DNA of 64,000 nt from positions 1-64,000 of the forward strand of contig JADFUC010001412.1 in NCBI GenBank assembly GCA_019722365.1. The letters run 5' to 3'. The notes under the pieces are model-generated. The model did not search any database and was not told the origin of the DNA. It worked only from the letters and a program-made list of their open reading frames with translations. The number at the start of each line of letters is the position of its first letter. Within the stretch, counting starts at the first letter, position 1. Source of the stretch: Lithospermum erythrorhizon. Its lineage: Eukaryota; Streptophyta; Magnoliopsida; Boraginales; Boraginaceae. The translations under genes were made by a program, and so were the position numbers. This document shows positions 49,066 to 60,764 of this stretch, one piece after another.

Positions 49066-50404
49066 AAGACCCCCGAACTACGTTTGACTCGATCTGACCA
49101 TATATAAGCGGCTTGATACACGTAAAACGCAACCATAACCTAAAATAACATCCGTATTGCCTTTGGTAAGCTAAAGATTGCCGAACAAGCGTGCGGATAT
49201 GCTAGCAGGTCGTCATTGACAAGGCAAAGTACATATCAACAAGTAACCCTCGATCTTCTGTTACTTGAGGGGCTCACAGTGAAGGCTGCCGATCCGAAAG
49301 GTTGTACTCTTTAAAGCTCCTAGATTGCGACTTAGGACTAGGTTCGAGAAACACGATGCTAAAACTATTGGGGCCTGGCTGTCATAGTGATGATGAATGG
49401 GATAAAGAAATAGCATTAAGCCCCGATCCACCTTTCACGTCGCTCTGTTAAACTAAGTAGAGGAATAGCGGATGAGGTGAAAGAGCGGAATGCAGCACCT
49501 ACGAGAGCGAAATAATACTAAAGGGAGGCAGCTCTACGCTCTATTCAACACTATCCATACAAAACTAAGAGAACTAAGGTCGATAGTTTGAGGGTGTTAA
49601 GCCGCCAGTGATACCAGAGATACATAGAGTTGTCAAGGTTCAAGAAGAAATGCATCCTCGTGAAATTTGAGGATCTTTTACACTGAAGCCCAAACTCTGA
49701 GTCTCTCGATATTCAACGTATGAATATTCATATGAATAGAGACCGTCTATTTACTAAGGCTGCTTAAGGCTAATTAGGAATATATGAGGAGCACATCGTC
49801 GTTTCTAAAGGACAAGGACATCCGGAACCACAACCTCTAAGGGCCTTGGAATCCTGTGGCTTATACTAACAAGTAACCCTCAAAGTTAAGATGTTAAAGC
49901 TTCTGAGGTGGAGCTACAATCTTAAGATGGAAATCGTGATGCTTGAGAGAAATGCATGCGAGAAAGCACAAGACACGAAAGGTAAGGTAAAGGTCAAAAG
50001 CAAGACTTGTGATAGAAACCCCGGGCGTACCCAGAGCATATACCCGAGTGCAAAATATGCGCAGGTATAACACTTGAAGTATAGAGGTACCTCGTTTATA
50101 CATCCACCTGATTTATGACTATGAATACTTCGATGATCGAAAATGAAGGTCTAATACTGACAAGGAAGATACCCAAGTCTCGCTTGTAGCGTCCCAGCCC
50201 GTCTTTGAGGACTAAGTATCGAGTGTAGAATGGAAGCTTGATGCCTGCTCATACATGATGCCTTGGCCACTTGTTGGAAATCAAGACTGACATGCCGAGA
50301 GAATATATGCAAGTATTTGACCCCGAGGGGAAGGAAAAGAAGGTGGAACCCATAAGTAGTCATCGGTAAAAATAATATCCTTAAATGTACTAAGGATCCG
50401 CAAC

Positions 50405-50500
50405 TCGTAGTAAGAGCATAAAAATTACTTTAGCAATTTCTACAGTAAGAGCATAAAGTGCTAACGGCTCATGGGTAAGAGCATAAAACACCTAAAAAAC
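50405..50500 (+). repeat. Short tandem repeats, GTAAGAGCATAAA type
   Basis: Three copies of GTAAGAGCATAAA at about 50410, 50443 and 50476 (period about 33 bp), with differing tails. Same class as the series at 48.9 kb. Confidence 0.75.
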
Positions 50501-51073
50501 TCTCGGACACGAGTCTAAACTATCCATCAAAGTGAACTACGTTTGACGATCCTCGAGCGATAAGTAGATGCGTAGGCAGCACAGGCGCTCGGGGGCTTAG
50601 TCATAACCTATCAAAACTCCGTCTCTAAAAACATCGTATGCAGGTGATTGAGAGGATGCAAAAGTCAGAGAGCGATGGCGACAAATCCGACCTTTAAAAG
50701 CATAAAAGCAAAAGCGAAGTATGAGATGCCTTATTCTGTTGAGGAGGGAATGAGCACCGGCTCGAGGATAAGTATCGTCGAAAGAGGAGCACAACCTCGC
50801 CCGACAAGCAAGGATCAGCGTCAAAGCGAGTAAAGATTGGGAGATGGAAGTCCATCTTTAACTCATACTAACGCCTATCAAAGCAAGAGAAGGATGTACG
50901 AGAGACAAGGGGCGTCCGATTCTTTTGACATTCCTCAGACGAGGATGTGCAGAGACAAGGACAAAAGCATAAATAGAATGATTTCATGAGCATGTGGTCA
51001 ATAGAAAAGAAGGGGCACCCTCGCATAACTAAATACAGCCAATACTCAAGGTCATTCGGACGATGTATCGTAA

Positions 51074-51077
<4 letters not shown>

Positions 51078-51164
<87 letters not shown>
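51078..51164. repeat. (TA)n microsatellite, about 87 bp
   Basis: Pure alternating AT for about 43 units. Its length is likely to vary among individuals and to be unreliable in assemblies. Confidence 0.98.
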
Positions 51165-51166
<2 letters not shown>

Positions 51167-51604
51167 CTCTATCCCAAAGCTATGACTCAAGAGCAAACTC
51201 AAGCATAATGAAGATGTGAAGACACATGATCATCGCTACAATGCTTGAATCTACAAAGCAAGAGAAAGAAAATCAGCTTGATCGAAGCCACCAAATGGGG
51301 AATTGATCAAGGCATAGAGGAAGGGATGCAAAAGTCATAGAAGTTCCATCCTATATGTTTACTATCTATCCTACATGAATGCACAACTGACACAAAACAT
51401 ACTCATCTGTGACTTTACATATATACTTATGAGGTTGAACTGACAACCTCAATTACTTGAAAATTTAAAAAACATTTAACCACAAACTAGATTAAATAGG
51501 CAAGTACCGTGAAGCAAGTTCCACCCAATCAGAGACATCCAAGTTGGGAGAAACAAATTTCCAGCTTGACTACAAAAGTGGCCGAAAATTTTAAATAGCT
51601 TGTC

Positions 51605-54600
51605 TTTTTTTTTTGATAAATAATGCATGTAGTAATTATAAATATTCATTACAATTGTTTTCTTGTTATCATAATAGAAATACTATTAGAACTAAAATTC
51701 AAAAATATTACAATCCATCGAATTAAGAGCTAATTGAAATATCAAGCAAGTTAGCAAAATGCTTAGATGTCGGGTTGGATACAAAAAGCTTACTGGCAAT
51801 CCTTGGGTTTTTCATTAGTCAAGGATTTCCAATCTTAAACTCTTTTTCAATCTTCGAGGAAGTTCTAGTCAAACCTACAATATAAAATTATCGATAATAA
51901 AATAGAGACCATGATTCTTGTTGTGTTTCCCAGTTATGGCGAAAAGGATGGTATAGCCCGAAAAGATCGATATCGGGGTGTGTCTTGTTCAAGAGGTAGC
52001 TAAATATATGCTAGTTTTAAGAACATTTCTTTGGGACATTGAACTTTGATTGAAAGTGAGGTCATTTCTGGTGAGCCGGATGGTCAGTACTACAAAGAGT
52101 TGGGAGTTAGCGAATCGTGCTGAATTAATAATGGAGACCACGATATCAAAAATATTATAGGTTTGCCTTTGGTTTTTGGGACTAAGGTTGTGGTAGTTCC
52201 AATTATTTCAGCAAAGGACAAAGGAAAAGATTAGTTGATTGTTTTTCATTTTCAATACAAAAGACACATTTAGTGGTGATACATTTTTTTGTTTTTCTCG
52301 ATAAGTTATCTTGGATTGGCAGACGATTTAAAAGCAATTTCTAAATGAAGATTTTAACTTTCTGAGGAATCTTGAGCTTCCAGATATTTTCCAAGTCTTT
52401 TTAGGAATTTTCCTAAGTTTGAAGGGATTTTTGAAATGTCAATGAAGTTTTGGTTGATTTTTTTGTAAATATCTTTTGTTTTGAAGGTGGGGAAAGGCCA
52501 AGTGGGTTTATCATTATTTTGAGTAGGTTTGATCATGAAGATTTTGTTGACAATATGCGGAGAGAGAAGAGTTGTACGAGAAGGGGTGTTCGATGATGAC
52601 CATTCACCGAGGGGAATTCGCTAACTTTAAATGGGAGGCAAGTGGAATTGTTGAGCTGGTTGGTGTGTGGAGAAGGGGTTGTATGCAGGTTAGGAATCGA
52701 AAAGTCTTCCCGATTTAAATGTTCAGCTGGTTTCCATCTTTCCCAAAACATGGTTGCTAATTTGATTAAGACCCCGGATCAGAGGCTTTGCGAGTCAGAA
52801 TGGGTATTTTTATTCTTTTTTGATTTATGAATGGGGAAGGAATTTGGATAATATTTGGATTTAAAGAGAGAGTTCATTGGGAGTCGGTGAGTTGAAGTCG
52901 CCAACCAAATTTCTTTAGATGAGGGAAGGTTGAGTGATGTAGGTGGCGGATCCCGATCCCTAAATCTTGGTAGTAAAGGCGAGAGAAAATCATTGATAAA
53001 GTAAAATTTTTATTAATTTGCGACACTCCCCAAAGAAATTGGCAAAAAGTTTGTCGATTTCAATGAAGTAGCGGCGAAATTTATAAATCCGCATTTGGAT
53101 AAACCAGGTCGATTGAAGAAGCTGACTTAATGAGGCGACTCTTCTAGAAAAGTTAAGAAATTTTGTTTCTGACTTAAAATTTTTTATTTTATTTTATCGA
53201 CTAAGTTGTAGAAGAAGATTTTCTTTTTAGCAACATTATCGAGAAACTCCAAGATAGCTACCAAAACTATCAAAATGGTTAATTTTTAAATTATTTAGGA
53301 TTGATTTTTTATTTTTTGAGGGTGGAGGGCTTTAAAAGTAATACTGATTTAAATGAATGAAGAAGAAGAAACTACTCGTCAACAAATAGCAAATGATTAA
53401 TTTTAGAGACGCTTTTTCTTTATGATAAAATGTCTTTTTAATCTTTGTGTGACTTGAAAAGATGTGAGACTTGTAGAGGGCCTACGAGAACATAAAAGGT
53501 AAAGAGAATGGAACAAAGGGGGTTCACGTTGATGAAGGCATGAAGATGGTTTAGAAAAGGAGTAGTGGTTTGTCCGTTACTTGATCTGCAAAATTGAGCA
53601 GGACGAAATGCATTCTGTTAAGATTAATCTAATAGATGCAGGGGAAAATTTCAGTTTCTTAAGGACATCGAGGAGGAAGTCGATTAACTCTCTCCCGAAG
53701 GCTTTACTGTGTCGATTTTAGCAAGCGTGACCCGTTTTTGCGTTTTGAGTTTGATATAGTGCTGGGAGTGAGTTCTGGGCCATAAGATATTATCTTGGAG
53801 CTCCCTGCCTTGAATGACCGGCTCGGAAGGAGAGAGGAGAGAGAATTGGAGATGAGGTTTAGTGCATTGACCATGACTTTGGATTCCATTTTGTAGATTA
53901 CATTACAAAGACTGATTGGTCTAAAATCTTTAATTGAGTTTGGACGGGGGATTTTTTGGATGAGGTTGATGAAAGTATTATTGAATTCCTTAAGGATATG
54001 ACCATTATTGAGAAAGTCCAAGATTGATTTAATTGAGACTACTCCTTTACCATTCAGGTTCATTTGATGAAATTAATGAAAAACCATGGGGGCCGATTTA
54101 TTTTGTGACATTTGAAAAGAGGCTAGTTTGACAGGTGGTAAAGGGGAGATTTAAGTTATCAATTTGGTTTTGGGTGAGGTGGGTACAGGCCAATGTTAAG
54201 TTATTTTGAAGTGTCACGTCTTGAGGTAAGGGTATAAGAGACTTGAAAAGTTTCTCTGATGGGCTTATATATCCTGTAGCGGGTGAAATGAGTGCACTTA
54301 AATGGTTCACAATTTCAAGATGTTAATTTTAACTTTGAATTCTTCATGGGCTGTGAAAGAATTTTGAATTTTCGGTTCCACTTGAGGAGATACTTTGATT
54401 TTTGGTGCTGTTTGAAAAGATTCTTCAAAAATTGAGGAGGCAATCAAGTTGTTATAAGGCTCAAAGTCCGATTGAAAGATTTTAAGGACTAGATTGGGTT
54501 TCTCAAGGATGATTGAATATCTTTGATGTTTTGAAAAAATCAATATCCAGTCTAAGATTTTCCATGTCTTAAATTGTATTAGAGTATGAGGGTAGAAGGT

Positions 54601-55400
54601 TGGGAGGTTGTCTAAGGTCGAGGAATCATTAACAATTTTATTAAAATCTGGGAGGATAAAACAGTAAGAAAGGTTTAAGCTTGAAGGGCTGAGGGAGTTT
54701 AAGTGTCTTTTACGGAGATAATCGGGGGTTGTAGTCCGATCTTTGAATGGATAGAATTTACAGGTGAAGGAGACACGGTTCAGGTCAAAATTCCACTCGT
54801 AGCCACATCAATTTTTCACCAAAATAGATTTACCTTGACTGAGGAGTGCAGGTCAAGTAAATGGGCGTCTAGGTGTTGAAGATCATCAAGATAAAGGAGA
54901 GATATGAAATCCAGGAAGGACATGGAACCTTGGACAGAATTAATATGGCTAGAGAGTTTTTATGAATTTAATAAAACTTGATGAAAATCACCACAAAGGA
55001 GTGTGGGTTTATTTGAAAAGGATTGAAGTTGATTATAAAAATATTCCAGTGCTCTTTCCCTATGATTTAGTTAAGTGTTTTTTCACATGATTTTTTCCAT
55101 GTACGTCAAAAACCAAAGGAATGCTCGAGTTCAAATGAATTTGAAAAGCATAAGGTTTTTTTAGAAGAAAATAGATGTTCTGAGAAACCCAACCAGATCC
55201 CTCTTTTGCTATGCCTAAATACGATACCAAAACTAATGTGGAATAAAAAGCCTACAGAAAGGATAAAGGTCGGCGGTAATAACAAAACATAAAGTTTCAA
55301 AAATAAAATATCAAACTTATAGCGGCAACAAGTGTTAAAGAAAGCAATTGTAAGTGTGACGAGACCCCTACGGTGAGTTCAACTAAGAGTTTTTATTTTG
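51605..55400 (-). pseudogene. L1-type LINE: endonuclease and reverse transcriptase (broken)
   Basis: Read on the minus strand. The endonuclease region gives ALEYFYNQLQSFSN then KPTLLCGDFHQVLL (54970-55053, the GDFN box). RT begins with FNNTFINLIQKI and SIKDFRPISLCNVIYKM (about 53890-53990), then VMVNALN and ELTPS, the L1 RT blocks 0-2. Later RT and the C-terminal zf-RVT region toward 52 kb are degraded. A run of ten T at 51605-51614 would be the poly(A) tail, giving the 3' end. The 5' extent is unclear; possible ORF1 and leader sequence reaches about 57.27 kb. Confidence 0.8.
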
Positions 55401-57280
55401 TCATTTAGAGATTGTTGAGGAACAACTACCGCGATTTCTTTAATATTAAGAGACGGAATGACAAAACATAACAAATTTTAAGTTTATAATAAGTCAAAGA
55501 AAATAAGATCGAGTCAGGTTTACCTCGAAAAATCAATGGCTCTTTTCGTACCTTGATCGATCCTCTAATTGACCCATGTCAATCTCCATGAAGGCTCACC
55601 AGAATACTCCGATAGTCTACCGTTTTATTTGCTTGATTGTCCGATCCGTTCAATAAGATGGACTTGATTAGAAAGGATCAGGATTGATCATAGATCTTGC
55701 ATACCAACATCAATTCATGTGGGCTATTTGATTTTATTCCAAAATACTTATCTGGCGGTCCACATGAGGAGAGGTTCCACCTCAGGTCGAATGTCTTGCT
55801 CCGGTATCCATCGTAAATCATCTTCCGGTGAACACAGACTAGGACGGTGAAGGCAGGTCGAGTTGATATTCCATATTTACCATATTTTTATCAATCTTAT
55901 CTGTCTGATATGGTACATTCCAAAAACTTCTGGGTTTGCATAGGTGAATTCGTGATAGCATCGATTAAAGGCCATCAATCCATGAATCTCCGTTTAGCTT
56001 GAACATTTTGCTCAGCGATGATGATCAACATTAGATAGATTTATTTTATAGTTCTTTAAACTACTAGCATCTGTTGTTCAAAGTTGATAATATTGTAGTT
56101 TCATCGAGATAACGTATTCAATGTCAAGAGAAGATTTAATCAACTTTTTAGCAGGAGGCCCAGGAACATTCGACAACGAGAGACAAGTACAACGTCTTGG
56201 CCTCTTAGTAAAATTAGTCCTAGTTTTTGAGATTTTCTTTCTCCTTTCCTTGTAATTTAGCAACCGAGCAACTGGATTGTTAATAGTCAAACTAGAGAAA
56301 ACAAAACCATTCCTCATAACATATAAGGGACTAGAGGGATGAGGACTGAGGATGAGGACCGATTATAGGATAAAGGGGAATAATTCATTAATGGGTTGTG
56401 AGTTTTGTGCTTGTCATGGAAGGGGAGTAAAAAAGGTCCCATAGGCATTTGACAGTGGAGGGAAAAGTTATCCAACGTAAGGGGAAGAAGCAAGAAAAAG
56501 AGATAATAGAACTCCCTTAAAATTTCTGATATCTTCAAACAACAGAATTAGATCTATGAGATATTGAAGAATTAAATGTTTTTATCATGGCCTTTTGAAT
56601 GTCCACGATGGGATTCATAGCAAAGAGCTATTACCATGTTTATGTTATAAAGGGTGATAATTCGCGGAGGAGGGCAGAAGAGAGGAGATGATTTGAAGGG
56701 GAGATTCGGCGTGCTCGATGAACATAGTATTATAAATTTTTCTCTTGGATTTATTTATATTAGTTTCATATCGGGGAATTTTTTGAGATGGGAGGAGGTA
56801 TTTTATGGAAGAGGATGGGAGTCCTTTGTCGGAGGGGTTGAGATTTTTAGATGGTAGAGGGAATCTTGAGATGATGGGTTTGAGATTTTTCTCTTGTAAT
56901 TGGATGAAGGTTTTCTTGAGTTGATTTGGGATGAATCTTTATAATGGAGGTAGAGAGTTTGGGGTGAATTGGATGAGTTGATTGAAGAGATTGTAAGATT
57001 ATATTTTTTGGTGGAGGAGTTGAGTTTTGAGGTGGTTGGTTGGAGTTTTGGGGTGGTGGAGGAGTTTTTTGGGATGATGGGGTGTATTTTTTGGTGGAGG
57101 AGTTGCGTTTTGAGGTGGTTGGTTGAATTTTTGGGGTGGTGGAAGGAGGAACAAGGTGGTGAATGGTGGGGTCGCCGGCCGGCCATCAGTGGGAGTAGTG
57201 ACAATGGAGACAAGATTCTCTCAATCAGCGGCGTTGGAGACAAAACGATTATAAGCTGGAGCTACGAGGAAGGAGTATGA
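55401..57280 (-). other. Possible LINE ORF1/5' region with low-complexity repeat
   Basis: Several minus-strand open stretches (56078-56317, 56314-56538, 56803-57243) lie upstream of the LINE endonuclease in its own orientation. The 146-codon one is very rich in S, P, T and N because it reads through a GGTGGT/GGAGTT repeat. None shows an identifiable ORF1 or zinc knuckle, so the assignment to the LINE rests on position only. Confidence 0.35.
57010..57150. repeat. Two-copy tandem repeat, period 83 bp
   Basis: GGTGGAGGAGTTG begins at 57010 and again at 57093. Each is followed by GTTTTGAGGTGGTTGGTTG and TTTTTGGGGTGGTGG variants. This strand-asymmetric G/T-rich block creates the artificial-looking open frames on both strands here. 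Confidence 0.85.
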
Positions 57281-58014
57281 GACTGGCTATATGCCAAAAG
57301 AAGGCGAGTCTTTTCGTTAGCTTTCTAACGCGACATAAGGTAGGATCAAAAACAGGACTTAACAAAAATTATGGGTAATTTTCTAACAAAGCAGAAATTT
57401 TAATGAACGAAAATCCTTCAATTCAAGAAAATAACTATCTTGTATATTTCAAAGGGAATATTTAAAACTTAGTTAAGCATCCTCTCTGACTTGAGCAAGA
57501 TTCAAAGGTTGTCAACTTTTGTGGCATGCACTCGGCCTAGAACACAAAACATGAAGAAAACACATTAGTGATGGTATGATTATAATGTTGAAAGACGAAA
57601 ACAAGGGAAAACTCCTCTTTGCAGCAGTAGTCGGCTAATGGAGGGGGAATGATCTTGGTGTTTTTATTTATTTATCTACTTATATAGACCTCGTGTGTGA
57701 ATTACTACTAAAAGTCCATAGCAAAACTTTGTGTTGTTGGATGAGAATGTTCTAAATTGAGAGCCAATCAGCGAACTAACCCTAATATAGGTCACATTCA
57801 CATGAAAAATATATCGAATATTTGATAAACTATTGTCTGAAAATTCCAAAATGGGATTAAAAATTAAGATGATTAATTCCAAAATTCATAGAATTAAGGA
57901 TAATCATTTTTAAAATATCCGACATGTAATAAGTTCATATTGAAGGTAATGATTCGGTCAAATCAAAGGAAGTTAGGATCGACAAATTAGAGTACACGCC
58001 CAAAACTAATAATT
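57281..58014. other. Unassigned stretch before the hairpin repeat
   Basis: AT-rich sequence without a recognised gene. It may belong to the upstream part of the Tat-like 3' LTR or to the interior. Confidence 0.3.
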
Positions 58015-58270
58015 TAATTTTCTAATAAATTAAAATTAAATGGGTCTTAACATGCCAGCCACATCATGTTAACGTCAAACCCAGGATAACTCGATTCTCT
58101 AATAAATTGAGAATTAAATCGGTGTTAACGGATAATAGATCATGTTAACAAATCAAACTAGATAACTTCGATTCTCTAATAAATTAAAGATTTCATGGAT
58201 CTTAACATGCGATAAATCGCGTTAACGTGAACCCAAATAATTCGATTCTCAATCAATTGTGAATTGAATG
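58014..58270. repeat. 77-bp tandem repeat whose units each contain hairpins
   Basis: Four units aligned at CTAATAAAT (58022, 58099, 58176) and its variant in the last unit (about 58250), giving periods of 77, 77 and about 74 bp. The start of each unit is an inverted repeat: ATTTAATTTT/AAAATTAAAT in unit one, ATTCTC/GAGAAT in unit two, ATTCTCAAT/ATTGTGAAT in unit four, and mostly lost in unit three. A second inverted repeat follows: TTAACATG/CATGTTAA in unit one and GCGAT/ATCGC inside TTAAC..GTTAA in unit three. It lies just upstream of the recognised Tat-like 3' LTR similarity. Confidence 0.8.
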
Positions 58271-58839
58271 GGATCAAACTCTGAAGTTGACATTAAATCC
58301 GACATAATTAAGAAGTCGCCGTTGGGTTAAAGACCAAAGAAGACTTAATTAAGGATGATATTCCCATCTGAAAATGCGATCATGATAAATCCCTCTACAG
58401 ATAAGATTGATCCTCCTATAAGTGAGAGGAGTTGACCGGGAGGAAATCATGATCAAAAGGCATCACAACGACTCTATAAAGCAGGTAATCACATCCTTTA
58501 AAGTCCCAATGACATGGATGATGAATGATGACCATAAGACCCATGATTAGCATAAATCGTCTGCCAACCAGTCGAAATTAGGTTAACAAATTGACTCTGG
58601 ACCTCACTGCGAGGGGAATAATGATGATAGAATCGACATGGTAATAAATTCTGTCGATAAATAATTTAACATACATCGATAAATTAGAATAAAGAACCGA
58701 ATGTCGAGGGCTTGACAGCATCTGGAAGTAAAACCCTTGGAAATATCACGTAATACTCTGATAAATTGTTGGAAAATGAACAACATGCAGGTCGAACTTG
58801 AGCACACTAAATATGAACCGGTTAGGGGCAATTCTGAGC

Positions 58840-60415
58840 GATAAAACTTATTAATAATAATTAAAATGACTAAAATGACTTAATCATATTGAGTAAAGAT
58901 CAAACCACTAAAGTGGCAACCGTTCTCGATTGAAGCGTTAAATTTAATGTGAAACCACCGTCACGAATAAGGATTTCAAGAAAATAGACCGAATTAAAAG
59001 CTCATTAAATTTAAGTTAAAGGCTAAAATCCCCCGATTTTATTGGGTTAAAAATTGACTTAGGGGCTAAATTGAAAACAGTTTAAAGCGGATTCAAATAG
59101 AACTAGAAAGTGCAAGGAATCAAAATAAATAAAATTTAATTAAAATCATGATCCACTGAAAATATGAAACCAATCGGAAAGCGAGTTTGAGGCACAGAAG
59201 CCTATAAATATCCCATATATTTTCGGGAAAATCCGATTCTCATTCAAAAATACATCAAAAAATACTTGAAAGAAAATCTACGGAGGGCAGCCTCTGAAAT
59301 TCTTTGAGTTAAATCTTTTTGAACCACATCAGCGGTGGGTGAAAAACACCTCAGGGTGTCCTAAATGAAGCCTAAAATCGGGGAATTATTACTTAAGCAT
59401 GATAATGTTTTCAAGTCATAAAAGCAAAATTTGATGAGAATCAGGACCACGGATCTACCGGGGAGCCGCTTTCGAATATGCGGGGAATATAAGCTAAAAT
59501 TATTCATAAATCTTACATGAGCAGCACGAAAAACCTCTTGTTTAATTCATCAAATTCGGATGTAAGAAATACGAATATTAGGTCCATAATGGAGTCTGGG
59601 CGGGCTTCTCTTAAGGCCTGTCGATCGATTAATTGATGCTCAACAAGATTAGAATGCTCGACGCCCGTGTCGTGGCGCTCTGGTAACAAGCTGCTAAGGC
59701 CATTGTAGTACAAGCTAAAAGCTTAAAGTAAGGTCAAATCTCACTAAATCCCAACTACTGACAGAAGGCTGCTAAAGCCGGAGTGTAGTCTGGCCGAGGA
59801 ACATACATTGCTTGAATAAACTTTTGCTTCTTTATCGACTCGGGTCGAGTTTAAATTTCAAATTAAGTCAGCTGGCATTTTGAAGACAAGTAGTCTCTGT
59901 TATAAGCTTCTAAAGCCAGCTACAAAATGACTAAGCGCATTACTAAGTCCACTAAGTCCCATAAGAAGGAGCTGACTTATTCAACTACGGTCCTACTTGG
60001 AAGAAACATCCTTAAGTCCGACCACGAAAGGTGAAGGCTGTATTTCTGACACAAAATTCTGATAAGTCCGTGATGCAATATAAATCGGAGATCGAGTCGA
60101 AGATCAGATGAGTATCTGACAGTCTGGGATCAATACCCCAGGCTCCGGCTCTGACCATATCAGGTCGAGACCAGGTCTCGAGTCCATCCAGTCGGTGAAG
60201 CTCGAGTCGAGCTAAAATCAGCCGAGCTCATTACGGCCTTTATCGAGATCAAGTGAAGACGGCCGAGTCCGCGAAATCGCCCGACAAATGTAGGAAACAC
60301 TTAGGAATCCATAGTGTGGACAGTGATCCTCTTGGAATTTGATAAAATCGGTGATGTATAGATGGGACCACTTAATTTTATACCCTTTAAATAAATAATA
60401 CAAAAATTCTATAAG
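58840..60415 (+). repeat. 3' LTR of the large Tat-like element
   Basis: Aligns to 35220-36915 in order, with the same TATA box, GGAGGGCAGC, ACCTC..GTGTCCTAAAT, GTCTCGAGTCCATC and the end TTTAAATAAATAATACAAAAATTCT-like (about 60390-60415). It may extend upstream to include the hairpin repeat, which the 5' copy lacks. Confidence 0.7.
59203..59210 (+). promoter_or_regulatory. TATA box of the Tat-like 3' LTR
   Basis: TATAAATA about 1.2 kb before the LTR end, matching the box at 35678 in the other copy. Confidence 0.6.
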
Positions 60416-60764
60416 ATTAAATTGAAGCAGGTAAAGATATAACCTTCCGTCCTAAATAACTTTATTAACAAAGCTGGATGATACTTTCGAGGGACAAGCA
60501 ATTAAATATAAATTAAAAACACTATCTTTTCACCAAAATATTATAATAAATTACATTAAAAGTAATATCTTTCACCAAAATATCATACTAACACACATAA
60601 AAAAAACACTTAATTTGAACCACAAAAATTCGAAAGTGGACAATTATTTTGGGACAAACAAAAAAATACCTCTTGTTTCATAGCGGAAGTGTTAAGATTA
60701 GGCCGGCTTCCTTGATGATTCTTTTCTAGCAATTTGGTAAGCCGTCGTTTTCGAATAGATTTTC
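60416..60764. other. AT-rich spacer between two elements
   Basis: Contains two near-copies of TATCTTTTCACCAAAATAT (about 60520 and 60570), a short local duplication. No gene is seen. Confidence 0.5.

Larger units (their letters stand above)
47191..51077 (+). other. 3' interior of the Tat-like element
   Basis: No domain could be named in 47191-48840. From about 48.86 kb the sequence consists of imperfect short repeats rich in GAGGATAAA and AAGAGCATAAA. It includes two copies of the Tat 3'-region wording CTACGTTTGAC (about 49079 and 50540), the second followed by GATGCGTAGGCAGC. This is typical of the noncoding 3' part of these elements. Small open stretches on the minus strand are not gene-like. 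Confidence 0.5.
35220..60415 (+). mobile_element. Large Tat-like Gypsy element opened by two later insertions
   Basis: Two related LTR copies (35220-36915 and 58840-60415) lie about 23.5 kb apart in the same orientation. Between them are interior sequence, a complete nested chromovirus (38832-47190), a Tat-type 3' noncoding region with repeats (48.8-50.7 kb), and a minus-strand L1-type LINE. Taking out the nested parts leaves roughly 11-13 kb, a normal size for this group. The wording AACTACGTTTGAC...GATGCGTAGGCAGC at 50539-50580 is typical, in my experience, of the 3' region of Tat-like elements. No reverse transcriptase of this element was recognised, so it is probably a partly deleted or non-autonomous copy. 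Confidence 0.6.

Noticed and set aside
48860..50500. CRISPR-like regularly spaced repeats
   Set aside because: Repeats are imperfect, spacers are short and similar, and the context is a plant retrotransposon.
51078..51164. Possible centromeric or satellite array
   Set aside because: It is a plain (TA)n microsatellite of under 90 bp, not a satellite unit.
56803..57243. 146-codon minus-strand open frame
   Set aside because: It reads through a G/T-rich tandem repeat and is composed almost wholly of S, P, T, N, K and H. The opposite strand is open as well. This is low complexity, not a gene.
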